Positions 38,001 to 47,259 of a stretch of DNA of 64,000 nucleotides are shown one piece after another (the stretch's first letter is position 1; each line of letters begins with the position of its first letter). The notes beneath the pieces are model-generated. The model was not told the DNA's origin. It did no database searches and worked only from the letters and a program-made list of their open reading frames with translations. The translations under genes and the position numbers were made by a program. The DNA is from Caulobacteraceae bacterium (GTDB lineage Bacteria; Pseudomonadota; Alphaproteobacteria; Caulobacterales; Caulobacteraceae), in the NCBI GenBank assembly GCA_027452265.1, contig DAIDGR010000025.1, positions 1-64,000 of the forward strand. Direction: 5' to 3'.

Positions 38001-38049
38001 ACGCCGCCTCGACTTCAGACCAGGCGTGTGAACGCCGCCCAAGGTCCCA
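37992..38049 (+). repeat. Two copies of a 17-bp hairpin repeat, period 41
   Basis: GGCGTGTGAACGCCGCC occurs at 37992-38008 and again at 38033-38049. Each copy can fold as GGCGT/ACGCC with a GTGA loop. The first contains the TGA stop of the 140-aa gene. They lie between that gene and the oxidoreductase gene at 38089 and could attenuate or terminate transcription, or mark a local duplication. Confidence 0.75.
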
Positions 38050-38088
38050 CCCCGGCGGCGCACGTGCGCCACTTCAAGGAGCCCCGCC

Positions 38089-39102
38089 ATGCGCGCCCTG
38101 CAACTGACCGACGGCCTGGGCCTCGACCATCTCAAGGTCGTCGAGCTGCCCGACCCTGAACCGGGTCCCGGCGAGGTGCGGCTGCGGATGCGCGCCGCCT
38201 CGCTCAACTATCGTGATCTTCTGATGATCAATGGCGTCTATGGCCCCCAGACGCCGCTTCCCCTGACGCCCTTCTCGGATGGGTGCGGGATCGTCGATGC
38301 GGTGGGCGAGGGGGTGACGCGGTTCAAAGTCGGCGACCGGGCGGCGACCCTGTTCTTCCAGAGCTGGATCTCCGGCCCGCCCACCCCGGAGGCCCTGCGC
38401 TCGGCCCTGGGGCTGCCGATCCCCGGCGCCGGACGCGAGCTGGCGGTGTTCCACCAGGACGGGCTTTCAAAGGTCCCGGACTTTCTGAGCGACCACCAGG
38501 TCGCGACCCTGCCCTGCGCCGCCCTCACGGCCTGGCGGGCCCTGTTCGAGGACGCCCGCCTGAGGCCGGGCGATACCGTGCTGGTCCAGGGGACCGGCGG
38601 GGTCTCGGTCTTCGGCCTGCAACTGGCCAAGGCGGCCGGCTATCGCGTCATCGTCACCTCGTCCTCGGACGAAAAGCTGGCGCGAGCCAAGGCCCTGGGA
38701 GCCGACTTCGGGATCAACTATCGCGCCACCCCGGAATGGGGCGCCGCGGCCCGGGCCTGGACGGGTCCGCGCGGGGTCGACTTCATCATGGGGGTCGGCG
38801 GCGCGACGGTGGCCGAAGGGCTCAAATGCATCTCGCTGATGGGCCATATCGCCATCATCGGCGTGCTGGGCGGGGCGGCCGAGCCCTTGCCCTTCGGCGG
38901 CATGATCGCCACGGGGGCGAAGCTGCAGGGCGTCATGGTCGGCTCGCGCGAGATGTTCGAGGCCATGTGCCGGGCGCTCGCCACCCATCAGATCGCCCCG
39001 GTGGTGGACAAGGTGTTTGCCTGGACCGAGGCGCGGGCGGCCTTCGAGGCCATGGCGGCGGGCAGCCATTTCGGGAAAATCGTCCTGGATTTCGGCGCCT
39101 AG
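38089..39102 (+). CDS. Zinc-independent medium-chain dehydrogenase/quinone oxidoreductase
   Basis: 337 aa MDR-superfamily protein. N-terminal GroES-like domain (PGPGEVRLRMRAASLNYRDLL), Rossmann domain with VLVQGTGGVSVFGLQLAKAAG. The structural-zinc cysteines are lacking, so it is nearer quinone/enoyl reductases than alcohol dehydrogenases. NADPH use is suggested by SSSDEKLARAK. AAGGAG precedes the ATG 38089 at good spacing. 88 bases after the kinase operon and in the same direction, it probably belongs to the same pathway. Its TAG stop abuts a decayed repeat. Confidence 0.88.
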   Translation: MRALQLTDGLGLDHLKVVELPDPEPGPGEVRLRMRAASLNYRDLLMINGVYGPQTPLPLTPFSDGCGIVDAVGEGVTRFKVGDRAATLFFQSWISGPPTPEALRSALGLPIPGAGRELAVFHQDGLSKVPDFLSDHQVATLPCAALTAWRALFEDARLRPGDTVLVQGTGGVSVFGLQLAKAAGYRVIVTSSSDEKLARAKALGADFGINYRATPEWGAAARAWTGPRGVDFIMGVGGATVAEGLKCISLMGHIAIIGVLGGAAEPLPFGGMIATGAKLQGVMVGSREMFEAMCRALATHQIAPVVDKVFAWTEARAAFEAMAAGSHFGKIVLDFGA

Positions 39103-39174
39103 CAACGCGCTCAAGCCCTTGAAGACAGGGCTTGGTCTGGCCCCATCGCCGACGCCACGAAAACCCATCGCACC
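39102..39174 (+). repeat. Decayed, 5'-truncated copy of the 112-bp repeat
   Basis: It starts at GCAACGCGCTCAAG, which matches the right arm of the first hairpin in the intact copies, and ends CCACGAAAACCCATCGCACC, a degraded version of the common 3' end. The left arm and first loop are missing, replaced by the end of the oxidoreductase gene. It holds no GANTC site. It lies between convergent genes. Confidence 0.65.
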
Positions 39175-39184
39175 CTGGGCGCTC

Positions 39185-39216
39185 AGCGCTCTGGGTCCTA
39201 AGCGCTCTGGGCCCTG
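39185..39216 (+). repeat. 16-bp tandem duplication
   Basis: AGCGCTCTGGGTCCTA (39185-39200) and AGCGCTCTGGGCCCTG (39201-39216) are adjacent, differing at two positions. It directly follows the decayed repeat, next to the stop of the convergent minus-strand gene. Probably replication slippage; no function seen. Confidence 0.7.
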
Positions 39217-39218
39217 AC

Positions 39219-40058
39219 CTATGGCTTGTGCGCCACCTGGATCTCGCGCGCGCCGGTGCGCAGGTCGTCGTCGGTGGTGGTCAGGGTCGTCCCGTCGGGG
39301 GAGACGACCATGGTGAAGACATCGGTCTCGCGCCCCCCGCGCCAGTCCGTCTCGACATATTCATGGTCGCTGATCTTCTTCACCGACACGAGGGTCTGGC
39401 CCGGATCGTTGATCTGAGGGGCCTTGGTCCCATCGAACTTGGCCAGGTAGCTCATGCCCGCGCCGTTGCTCCAGGCCAGGGCGTCGCCCCGGTCCTCGAA
39501 GGCGTTGACCACCAGACCTGGCATGCCGACGCTCATATGGCTCCTTCGCCAGGACCCGGAGATGGCGAGGCCGCCCACCGGCGGTTGCCCCTGTCGGACC
39601 AGGATACGCTGGTATTTCAGCTCGCCGGTCGGGCCCGGATCGACGACGGTCTCGGTCAGGGTGGCGCGGTCGGGGCCAAGCCGCCAGTGGTCGACATAGA
39701 CCGGCCTTCCGGCCTTGTAGGCGACGGTATCCACCCCATCGGCGCGAACCTGGGTCACCGCCAGGGCGTCGAACCTGTCCGGCCTGAGCGTGAAAGGGTG
39801 CGGCTTCCCATCGATGGGAATTGTGAAGCTGTGGCCGTTCTCGCTCTGGATGAAGGTATCGGCCGTGACCAGAAAATCGATGGTCGAGCCGGACCAGGAC
39901 ACCGAGCGAAGATCGACCGTCCAGGTTCCGTCGATCGGGCTCGCGGCGAGGGAAGGCCCCGCCATCAGCAATCCCAGGCCCGCGACCGCCCACCCCACGA
40001 GGCCGAAACCGGCGCGGCGCGCGCGCCTCTTGTCCTTATTCCCCATCAGGCCACGCAT
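39219..40058 (-). CDS. Exported hypothetical protein
   Basis: 279 aa from ATG 40058 behind AAGGGGGAA. A long basic n-region (GNKDKRRARRAGF) and a hydrophobic helix ending SLAAS form a signal peptide or anchor. The mature part is strand-rich: IDGTWTVDLRSVSWSG opens a lipocalin-like fold, with GLAISGSWRRSHM, and a C-terminal ETDWRGGRETDVFTMVVSP, typical of proteins that bear extracellular beta-barrels. No known family recognised. Possible periplasmic binding or sensor role. Another exported protein gene follows upstream on the same strand. Confidence 0.7.
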   Translation of the reverse strand: MRGLMGNKDKRRARRAGFGLVGWAVAGLGLLMAGPSLAASPIDGTWTVDLRSVSWSGSTIDFLVTADTFIQSENGHSFTIPIDGKPHPFTLRPDRFDALAVTQVRADGVDTVAYKAGRPVYVDHWRLGPDRATLTETVVDPGPTGELKYQRILVRQGQPPVGGLAISGSWRRSHMSVGMPGLVVNAFEDRGDALAWSNGAGMSYLAKFDGTKAPQINDPGQTLVSVKKISDHEYVETDWRGGRETDVFTMVVSPDGTTLTTTDDDLRTGAREIQVAHKP

Positions 40059-40130
40059 TGGTTCCCCCTTAACCCACACCGCCAAAACGCGGCGGGGCGC
40101 AAAAGGTTCAATTCGGCATGATGCGCGCCA

Positions 40131-40727
40131 TTAAGGCAGGGGATGCAGGTCATGGCTGAACACATCGCTCCAGACCCGACCGTCGGTGGAGGACTCCTCG
40201 GTCTCGTGCACCGTCTCGCCTGTGCGGGTCCAGGTCAACCGCACGAGACCTGACTTGCCGGGCGCCGAGACCTCGCCTTCCAGGACCATGGCGCCGTTCT
40301 GCTCGCCGCCCTCAAGGGTGAGAAGCTCACCTTCGCCGGAAATCTGGGTCCGCCGCCAGATCGTGGCTCCGGGATCATAGACGCTGAGGCTCACCGTCGA
40401 GGCGCCCTGGGTTGGCGTGTCGGTCTCGATCAGCGCGCAACCGTCGGCGGCGCGGCGGACCTCGACCCTGGAGATCTCCCGAAGGTCATCCGAGCGCGAC
40501 AGGCTCCAGCGGCCGAGGAGGAAGTCGAACTGCCGGGCCGCATCCAGCGCGCAGGCGGGCGACACGGCGATGCTGAGCTGGCCGGCGGCTGAGGGGTTGT
40601 CCTTGACCACGGCCGGCGGCGCGCCGGGCGGGGCGGCGCCTGGCTGGACGGGGCCCAGAAGGCCCGGGGACTGCGGCGCGGCGGCCGCAACCTGAAGGAG
40701 GGCGGTCAGGAGCAGAGCAGGGGACAT
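40131..40727 (-). CDS. Exported hypothetical protein with DUF1579-like start
   Basis: 198 aa from ATG 40727 behind GGGAGGAG. A signal peptide (LLLTALLQVAAAA) and a proline-rich linker precede a beta-rich domain starting FDFLLGRWSLSRSDD. That F-D-F-L-x-G-x-W opening is typical of DUF1579/nitrobindin-like barrels. A cysteine pair (C59-ish and C98-ish) may form a disulfide in the periplasm. It follows the minus-strand cysNC gene by 14 bases and may be read through from it. Function unknown. Confidence 0.7.
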   Translation of the reverse strand: MSPALLLTALLQVAAAAPQSPGLLGPVQPGAAPPGAPPAVVKDNPSAAGQLSIAVSPACALDAARQFDFLLGRWSLSRSDDLREISRVEVRRAADGCALIETDTPTQGASTVSLSVYDPGATIWRRTQISGEGELLTLEGGEQNGAMVLEGEVSAPGKSGLVRLTWTRTGETVHETEESSTDGRVWSDVFSHDLHPLP

Positions 40728-40741
40728 GGGGGCTCCTCCCG

Positions 40742-42634
40742 TCAGGCCCGCGCCAGATGCGCCACGATCCTATCGGCGGCAAGTTCGGCGGAAATCTGGT
40801 CGGCCTGGATATGGATCTCCGGCGCCTCGGGGGCCTCATAGGGGCTGTCGATCCCGGTGAAATTCTTCAACTGGCCCTCGCGCGCCTTGCGATAGAGACC
40901 CTTCACGTCGCGGGCCTCCGCCACGCTGAGCGGGGTATCGACGAAGATCTCCACGAACTCGCCCGGCTCCATCAATTCGCGCGCCATGGCCCGCTCGGAG
41001 CGGAACGGGCTGATGAAGGAGACAAGCACGATCAGCCCGGCGTCGACCATCAGCTTGGCCACCTCCGCCACCCGGCGGATGTTCTCCACCCGCTCGGCGT
41101 CCGTGAAGCCCAGGTCCCGGTTGAGGCCGTGGCGAACATTGTCGCCGTCCAGGAGATAGGTGTGGCGGCCGAGCGCCAGGAGCTTCTTCTCCACCAGATT
41201 GGCGATGGTCGACTTGCCCGAACCGGAGAGGCCGGTGAACCAAAGCACCGCCGGCGTCTGGCCCTTGGCGGCGGCCCGGCTGGCCTTGGACACGTCCACC
41301 GCCTGCCAGTGGATATTGTGCGCCCGGCGCAGGGCGAAGCGGATCATGCCGGCGCCGACCGTCGCGTTGGTCATGCGGTCGATCAGAATGAACCCGCCGA
41401 GGTCGGGATTGGCCTTGTAGGGCTCAAACGCCACCGGCGCGCTCAGGCTGACATTGACCAGGGCGATCTCGTTCAGTTCGAGCTGCCGCGCCGCCAGATG
41501 CTCGAGCGTGTTCACATTGATGCGGTGTTTGATCTCGGTGATCGTGGCCTGAACCGTGCGCGCGCCGATCTTCAGCCAGTAGGGCCGTCCGGGCAGAAGC
41601 GGTTCGCTGGCCATCCACACCAGATGACACTCGAACTGGTCGGCGACCTCCGCCGGGTCGCGGGCGTCGGCGATCATGTCCCCGCGAGAGCAGTCGACCT
41701 CGTCGGCGAAGGTCAGGGTGACCGACTGCCCCGCGCCGGCGATCTCGAGATCGCCATCGGACGTGACGATGCGCGCGAGGGTCGTCTCGCGCCCCGAGGG
41801 CAGGATGCGCACGGCGTCGCCCGGCCGCGCCACGCCCGCTTCGATCTGGCCGCTGAAGCCGCGAAAATCCAGATGCGGGCGATTGACCCATTGCACGGTC
41901 ATGCGCAGGGGCTGGGCGGCCCGCGCCTCGGCGTCGATCTCCACCGTCTCCAGGTGGTGCATCAGGGAGGGACCGGCATACCAGGGCGTCCGGGCGCTGG
42001 TCTCAGTGATATTGTCCCCGCGCAGGCCGCTGATCGGGATGGCCAGAAGCTCGGTGAAGTCCAACGCGGCCGCGAAGGCGCGGTAGTCGGCGACGATGCG
42101 GTCGAACACCGCCTGGTCGAAGCCGACCAGGTCCATCTTGTTCACCGCCAGGACCACCTTCTTGATCCCCAGGAGGTGCACGAGGAAGCTGTGGCGCCGC
42201 GTCTGGGTCAGCACGCCCTTGCGCGCATCGATCAGGATCACCGCAAGGTCGGCCGTGGAGGCGCCGGTGACCATGTTGCGGGTATATTGCTCGTGGCCGG
42301 GCGTGTCCGCGACGATGAACTTGCGCCGGTCGGTGGAGAAGAAGCGGTAGGCGACATCGATGGTGATGCCCTGCTCGCGCTCGGCGGCGAGGCCGTCCAC
42401 CAGAAGCGCGAAGTCGATCTCCCCGCCCTGCGTGCCCACGCGCCGGGAGTCCGCCTCCAGGGCCGCGAGCTGATCCTCGAAGATCATCTTGGAGTCGTAG
42501 AGCAGGCGCCCGATCAGGGTCGACTTGCCGTCGTCCACGGACCCGCAGGTGATGAAGCGCAGCAGGGACTTGGCCTGATGCTGCTCCAGATAGGCCTCGA
42601 TATCGGTGGCGATCAGGTCAGATACATGCGCCAT
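40742..42634 (-). CDS. cysNC: Bifunctional sulfate adenylyltransferase large subunit / APS kinase
   Basis: 630 aa fusion. Residues ~1-440 are the CysN GTPase subunit: P-loop GSVDDGKST (31-39), [12 protein letters not shown] and NKMDLV. Residues ~455-630 are the CysC APS kinase: P-loop GLSGSGKST from ~468, [15 protein letters not shown], and [17 protein letters not shown]. Together with CysD it makes APS from sulfate and ATP, then PAPS. The start ATG at 42634 overlaps the cysD stop (TGATG), confirming a cysD-cysNC operon. The fused form is common in alphaproteobacteria. No cysH or cysI is in the window. Confidence 0.97.
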   Translation of the reverse strand: MAHVSDLIATDIEAYLEQHQAKSLLRFITCGSVDDGKSTLIGRLLYDSKMIFEDQLAALEADSRRVGTQGGEIDFALLVDGLAAEREQGITIDVAYRFFSTDRRKFIVADTPGHEQYTRNMVTGASTADLAVILIDARKGVLTQTRRHSFLVHLLGIKKVVLAVNKMDLVGFDQAVFDRIVADYRAFAAALDFTELLAIPISGLRGDNITETSARTPWYAGPSLMHHLETVEIDAEARAAQPLRMTVQWVNRPHLDFRGFSGQIEAGVARPGDAVRILPSGRETTLARIVTSDGDLEIAGAGQSVTLTFADEVDCSRGDMIADARDPAEVADQFECHLVWMASEPLLPGRPYWLKIGARTVQATITEIKHRINVNTLEHLAARQLELNEIALVNVSLSAPVAFEPYKANPDLGGFILIDRMTNATVGAGMIRFALRRAHNIHWQAVDVSKASRAAAKGQTPAVLWFTGLSGSGKSTIANLVEKKLLALGRHTYLLDGDNVRHGLNRDLGFTDAERVENIRRVAEVAKLMVDAGLIVLVSFISPFRSERAMARELMEPGEFVEIFVDTPLSVAEARDVKGLYRKAREGQLKNFTGIDSPYEAPEAPEIHIQADQISAELAADRIVAHLARA

Positions 42635-43572
42635 CAGAAATAGCCCTCGCGCTTCTTCTTTTCCATCGAGGCGGTCTGGTCGTGGTCGATCACCCGGCCC
42701 TGGCGCTCGGACGTGGAGGTCAGAAGCATCTCCTGGATCACCTGGGTCAGGGTCTCGGCCTCGCTCTCCACGGCGCCGGTCAGGGGATAGCAACCCAGGG
42801 TCCGGAAGCGGACCTTTCGCAACTGAGGCGTTTCGCCCGGTTCAAGGCGCATACGGGCGTCATCGACCATGATCAGGGTCCCGTTGCGCTCGACCACGGG
42901 GCGCGGCGCGGCGAAATACAGCGGCACGACCGGAATGGCTTCGATCTGGATGTATTGCCAGATGTCCAGCTCGGTCCAGTTGGACAGGGGGAAGACGCGG
43001 ACCGTCTCGCCGGGGCCAAGACGGGTGTTGTACAGCTTCCACAGCTCCGGCCGCTGACTCTTGGGGTCCCAGCCATGGCCGGGGCTTCGCACCGAGACCA
43101 CGCGCTCCTTGGCCCGGCTCTTCTCCTCATCGCGCCGCGCGCCGCCGAAGGCGGCATCGAAACCATGCGCATTCAGGGCCTGTTTGAGGCCTTCGGTCTT
43201 CCACATGTCGGTGTGGAGCGCGCCGTGGTCGAAGGGGTTGATGCCCTGCGCCTTGGCCTCCGGGTTCTGGTGCACGATCAGCTCGAAACCGAGCTCCTTC
43301 GCCATCCTCTCGCGCATGGCGTACATGGCCTGAAACTTCCAGGTGGTGTCCACGTGCAGCAGGGGAAACGGCGGGCGGGAGGGATGGAAGGCCTTCGCCG
43401 CCAGGTGCAGCATGACCGCCGAGTCCTTGCCCACGGAATAGAGCATCACCGGGCGCTCGCGCTCGGCCACGACTTCGCGCAGGATCTGGATACTCTCCGC
43501 CTCCAGCCGCCGCAGGTGGTTGAGGCGCACGAGGCTGGACAGGGGCGCGGGGGCCAGGGTGTTCGGGCTCAT
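42634..43572 (-). CDS. cysD: Sulfate adenylyltransferase small subunit
   Basis: 312 aa from ATG 43572. ATP-pyrophosphatase family: the PP-loop [27 protein letters not shown] and the C-terminal [20 protein letters not shown] tail are intact. It adenylylates sulfate with energy from GTP hydrolysis by CysN. Leading gene of the minus-strand operon. Its ribosome binding site is an AAGGGAT. Upstream, at 43622-43636, is a short inverted repeat that could be an operator. Confidence 0.97.
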   Translation of the reverse strand: MSPNTLAPAPLSSLVRLNHLRRLEAESIQILREVVAERERPVMLYSVGKDSAVMLHLAAKAFHPSRPPFPLLHVDTTWKFQAMYAMRERMAKELGFELIVHQNPEAKAQGINPFDHGALHTDMWKTEGLKQALNAHGFDAAFGGARRDEEKSRAKERVVSVRSPGHGWDPKSQRPELWKLYNTRLGPGETVRVFPLSNWTELDIWQYIQIEAIPVVPLYFAAPRPVVERNGTLIMVDDARMRLEPGETPQLRKVRFRTLGCYPLTGAVESEAETLTQVIQEMLLTSTSERQGRVIDHDQTASMEKKKREGYF

Positions 43573-43621
43573 GCAATCCCTTGAGAGGCGTCTGCGGGTC
43601 ACCGTGATGCGGCGCGGGATT

Positions 43622-43636
43622 GCCTTAACCTAAGGC
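43622..43636 (-). promoter_or_regulatory. Inverted repeat upstream of cysD, possible operator
   Basis: GCCTTA-ACC-TAAGGC, 6-bp perfect arms, about 50 bases before the cysD start codon. In this GC-rich sequence an AT-containing palindrome stands out. No known regulator is assigned, and no clear promoter hexamers surround it. Confidence 0.35.
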
Positions 43637-43836
43637 GGCCCGGCAAGTCCCGCGAGGAATTCCGGCAGGCTGTCCCGCCCGCCTGAACCCTCATCGGTTT
43701 GTCGGACGGGGCGGGGACGCCTCCGGGCTGCAAAGCTCACGGCCGGGTTTCATAAACCCTTGACGGAGCGGGCGCCCATGGGCCACCCCACACCCGCCCC
43801 CCGCCGATGCGCCGTCGCCCGACCGAAAGGGTCTTC

Positions 43837-44619
43837 ATGATCGCCGATCTCTTTTCCCTCGAAGGTCGTGTGGCTCTGGTGACGGGCGGCTCGCGGGGTA
43901 TTGGGCGCATGATCGCCGAGGGCTTTCTGCGCCAGGGGGCCAAGGTCTACATCTCCGCGCGAAAAGCGGACAAATGCGATGAGACGGCCAAGGCCCTCTC
44001 GTCCCTGGGTCCCTGCATCTCCCTGCCGCAGGATGTCTCCACGGTGGAGGGCTGCCAGGCGCTTGCCGCGCGTCTGACCGCGCTGGAGCCCCGGCTCGAT
44101 ATCCTGGTCAACAACGCCGGCGCCGCCTGGGGCGCGCCGTTTGACGATTTCCCCGAGAGCGGCTGGGACAAGGTGCTTAACCTCAATCTCAAATCGCCCT
44201 TCTTCCTGACCCAGGCCCTGCACGGGGCGCTCAAGGCCGCCGCCAGCGCCGAGCGCCCGGCGAAGGTCATTCATATCGCCTCGATCGATGGGGTCCGGCC
44301 CAATCCCATGGAGACCTATTCCTATCAGGCGTCCAAGGCGGGGCTGATCCACCTCACGCGGCGGATGGCCGCGCGTCTGATCGAGGACCAGATCGTTGTC
44401 ACCGCGATCGCGCCGGGCGCCTTCGCCTCGGATATGAACCGTGACGCCCGCGACCGGGCGGACGCCATTGCCGCCCTGATCCCGAGCCGTCGGATCGGAC
44501 GCGATGAGGACATGGCCGCCGCCGCGATCTATCTCGCCGCCCGCTCGGGCGACTATGTGGTGGGCGACACCCTGGTCGTCGACGGCGGCGTGGCGTTGGC
44601 CCAGACAGGCGGCGTTTGA
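43837..44619 (+). CDS. Short-chain dehydrogenase/reductase (FabG-like)
   Basis: 260 aa from ATG 43837 behind GAAAGGG. TGGSRGIGR cofactor loop, NNAGAAWG, and the catalytic YSYQASKAG with S in HIASIDGV. Basic residue after the first Rossmann strand (SARKADKCD) suggests NADPH. The C-terminal GDTLVVDGGVAL is typical of FabG-type SDRs. Only 19 bases separate it from the EmrA-like gene, so it may be the first gene of the pump operon and could modify the exported compound, or simply be adjacent. Confidence 0.88.
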   Translation: MIADLFSLEGRVALVTGGSRGIGRMIAEGFLRQGAKVYISARKADKCDETAKALSSLGPCISLPQDVSTVEGCQALAARLTALEPRLDILVNNAGAAWGAPFDDFPESGWDKVLNLNLKSPFFLTQALHGALKAAASAERPAKVIHIASIDGVRPNPMETYSYQASKAGLIHLTRRMAARLIEDQIVVTAIAPGAFASDMNRDARDRADAIAALIPSRRIGRDEDMAAAAIYLAARSGDYVVGDTLVVDGGVALAQTGGV

Positions 44620-44638
44620 GACGGCCGGGGAGCATCAG

Positions 44639-45700
44639 GTGAGCGCAGACGACACCTCCGGGACCTTGGCCCCGCAGAGCGCCCTGGCCCGGTGGCGCTG
44701 GCCGCTGATGATCGGCGGGCCGGTGATCCTGATCGCCATCGTCGCCTGGTTCGCGCTGAACAGCGGCAAGAGCCAGACCACGGACGACGCCTATGTCGAC
44801 ATCGGCAAGGCGCCGATCAGCGCCGCCATCGCCGGACGCGTGGTCGAGGTGGATGTGGTCGACAACCAGGCGGTCAAGGCCGGGCAGGTCCTGTTCCGCC
44901 TCGATCCGGCTGACGAGGTCGCGGCCCTGCACAAGGCCCAGGCGGATCTGGCCGCGGCCAAGCTAGAATTCGTCGCGCGCCAACACGCGGTGGACGAGGC
45001 CCGCCTGCGCGTCGCCGCCGCGGCCGTGACCGCCGCCCATGACGGCCGCGAGGCCGACCGTCAGGACGCTCTGGTCGCCGCAGGCGTCGCCTCGCGCCGG
45101 GACGCGGCCAATGCCCGCCAGAGCGCCAATCTCGCCACCGCCGATCTGGCTCTGGCGCGCGAGGCCCTGGCGACCGCGATCGCCAATCTCGGCGGCCCGA
45201 AGATGACCGAGGCGGGCTATCCCGCCGTCGCCCAGGCCCAGGCGGCTCTGGAGACGGCGCAGATCGCGCTTGGACGCACCGAGGTCGCAGCGCCGCGCGA
45301 CGGCGTGGTGGCGCGGGTCGACGAGCTCCAGCCCGGCGCCTATGTGAACCCGTCCCAGACCGTGTTCTTCCTCCTGGCGGGCGCGCCCTGGATCGACGCC
45401 AACTTCAAGGAAAACCAGCTGGCCAGGATGCGCATCGGTCAGCCGGCCAAGATCCATATGGACGCCCTGGGCGGTCGGACCTTCAGCGGTCACGTGGAGA
45501 GTTTCAGCCCAGGCTCCGGCTCGACCTTCTCGGCCCTGCCGGCCCAGAACGCCACGGGCAACTGGGTCAAGGTGGTGCAGCGTCTCCCCGTGCGGATCGC
45601 CTTCGACAAGCCGCCCCCCGGCATCGCCGCCCGGGCGGGCCTCTCCGCCACGGTGACCGTGGACGTGACGGCGGCGGGCCAGAAGCCGCCCGGAAGCTGA
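44639..45700 (+). CDS. EmrA-like membrane-fusion (HlyD family) protein
   Basis: 353 aa from GTG 44639 behind GGGGAG. Single N-terminal membrane helix (~20-42), then TTDDAYVDIGKAPISAAIAG, which opens the biotinyl-lipoyl-like domain, a long alpha-hairpin coiled coil (~75-190), and a beta-barrel ending NFKENQLARMRIGQPAKI. It bridges the inner-membrane pump and the outer-membrane channel. The next two genes supply these. Confidence 0.93.
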   Translation: MSADDTSGTLAPQSALARWRWPLMIGGPVILIAIVAWFALNSGKSQTTDDAYVDIGKAPISAAIAGRVVEVDVVDNQAVKAGQVLFRLDPADEVAALHKAQADLAAAKLEFVARQHAVDEARLRVAAAAVTAAHDGREADRQDALVAAGVASRRDAANARQSANLATADLALAREALATAIANLGGPKMTEAGYPAVAQAQAALETAQIALGRTEVAAPRDGVVARVDELQPGAYVNPSQTVFFLLAGAPWIDANFKENQLARMRIGQPAKIHMDALGGRTFSGHVESFSPGSGSTFSALPAQNATGNWVKVVQRLPVRIAFDKPPPGIAARAGLSATVTVDVTAAGQKPPGS

Positions 45701-45707
45701 CCGTCGC

Positions 45708-47240
45708 ATGGTCAGCCGGCGCGATATCGAGAACCGGGTTCCCATCACCCTCAGCCTGATCCTGGCCACGGTGATGAACTCGCTCGACACGACCATCGTC
45801 AATGTCGCCCTTCCGCATATCCAGGGCAGCGTCTCGGCCTCCCAGGACCAGATCACCTGGGTGCTGACCTCCTATCTGATCGCCACGGCGATCATGACGC
45901 CGCTCTCAGGCTGGCTGTCCCTGCGCGTCGGCCGCAAGAGCCTCTTCATGATTTCGGTGGTCGGGTTCACCGTGGCCTCGATGCTCTGCGGGATCGCCAC
46001 CAATCTCGGCGAGATCGTCGTCTTTCGTCTGGTCCAGGGCCTGTTCGGGGCCTCGCTGGTGCCCCTTTCCCAGGCCGTGGTGCTCGACCTTTATCCGCCG
46101 CAGCAGGTGGGGCAGGTCATGGCGCTGTGGGGCGCGGCGACCATTCTCGGCCCCGTGCTCGGCCCCACGCTGGGCGGCTGGTTGACCGACAATCTGAGCT
46201 GGCGGTGGTGCTTCTATATCAATCTGCCCGTGGGCATTCTCGCCTTTACCGGCCTCTTCCTGTTCATGTCCGCCGAGCGGGGCGAGGACAAACCCAGGCC
46301 CTTCGACTTCATCGGCTTTGGCGCCCTGACCACCGCCGTGGCGTCCTTTCAGCTGATGGTCGATCGCGGCCCGACCCAGGACTGGTTCTCGTCCCAGGAG
46401 ATCTGGACCGAGGCGATCATCGCCGCCATCGCCTTCTGGGTCTTTCTGGTGCAGACCCTCACCGCGCGACACCCGTTCTTCAACCGCGCCCTGGCGCGGG
46501 ACGGCAACTTCGTCACCTGCACGGTGTTCGGATTTTTCGTCGGCGTGCTGCTGTTTTCGGCCATGGCCCTCCTGCCGCCGATGATGCAGGACCTGATGGG
46601 CTACAGCGCCTTTCAGAGCGGTTTGGCCAATATGCCGCGGGGCATCGGGTCGATGATCTCGATGCTGGTGGTCGGCCGCCTGATCGGCAAGGTGGATACG
46701 CGCCTGATCCTGGTCGTGGGCCTGTCGGTCGGCGCTCTGGCCATGGGCATGATGGCGGGATTCAGCCTCGACATGACCGCTGGCCCGATCATGTTTTCGG
46801 GCTTCCTGTCGGGCCTTGGCCTTGGCCTGATCTTCGTGCCGCTGAGCACCCTGGCCTTCGCCACCATTCCCCCAACCCTGCGGCCGGAAGGGGCGGGGAT
46901 GTACAATCTCGTGCGCAATCTGGGCTCCAGCGTGGGCATCTCGATCATGCAGGCCCTCTGGACCTCCAACACCAGCGTGGTGCATTCGACCCTGGCGGCG
47001 CGGATCGTCCCGAGCAATCCCGTGATCAGCGCGGCCCTGCCCCGTGCGCTCTCGCTCACGAGCCCCATGGGGGCCGAGGCGCTGAACGGCGAGATCACGC
47101 GGCAGGCGGCGATGGTCGCCTATGTGGACGACTTCAAGGTGATGATGATCATTTCCATCGCGGTCATGCCCCTGCTGGTCTTCATGCGCACGGCGAAGAT
47201 GGCGGAGCGTCCCTCGGCGCAACACATGGCGATGGAATAG
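45708..47240 (+). CDS. EmrB-like MFS efflux transporter (DHA2)
   Basis: 510 aa with 14 hydrophobic helices. LDTTIVNVALPHIQG in helix 1 and LGPVLGPTLGGWLTD in helix 5 are strong DHA2/EmrB signatures; GWLSLRVGRKSLF is motif A. It is the proton-driven pump of a tripartite EmrA-EmrB-NodT system for lipophilic drugs or detergents. Seven bases from the EmrA-like gene. Distinct from the solo DHA2 transporter at 4404-5915. Confidence 0.94.
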   Translation: MVSRRDIENRVPITLSLILATVMNSLDTTIVNVALPHIQGSVSASQDQITWVLTSYLIATAIMTPLSGWLSLRVGRKSLFMISVVGFTVASMLCGIATNLGEIVVFRLVQGLFGASLVPLSQAVVLDLYPPQQVGQVMALWGAATILGPVLGPTLGGWLTDNLSWRWCFYINLPVGILAFTGLFLFMSAERGEDKPRPFDFIGFGALTTAVASFQLMVDRGPTQDWFSSQEIWTEAIIAAIAFWVFLVQTLTARHPFFNRALARDGNFVTCTVFGFFVGVLLFSAMALLPPMMQDLMGYSAFQSGLANMPRGIGSMISMLVVGRLIGKVDTRLILVVGLSVGALAMGMMAGFSLDMTAGPIMFSGFLSGLGLGLIFVPLSTLAFATIPPTLRPEGAGMYNLVRNLGSSVGISIMQALWTSNTSVVHSTLAARIVPSNPVISAALPRALSLTSPMGAEALNGEITRQAAMVAYVDDFKVMMIISIAVMPLLVFMRTAKMAERPSAQHMAME

Positions 47241-47259
47241 GGACGGCGGGGCGGAGGGG

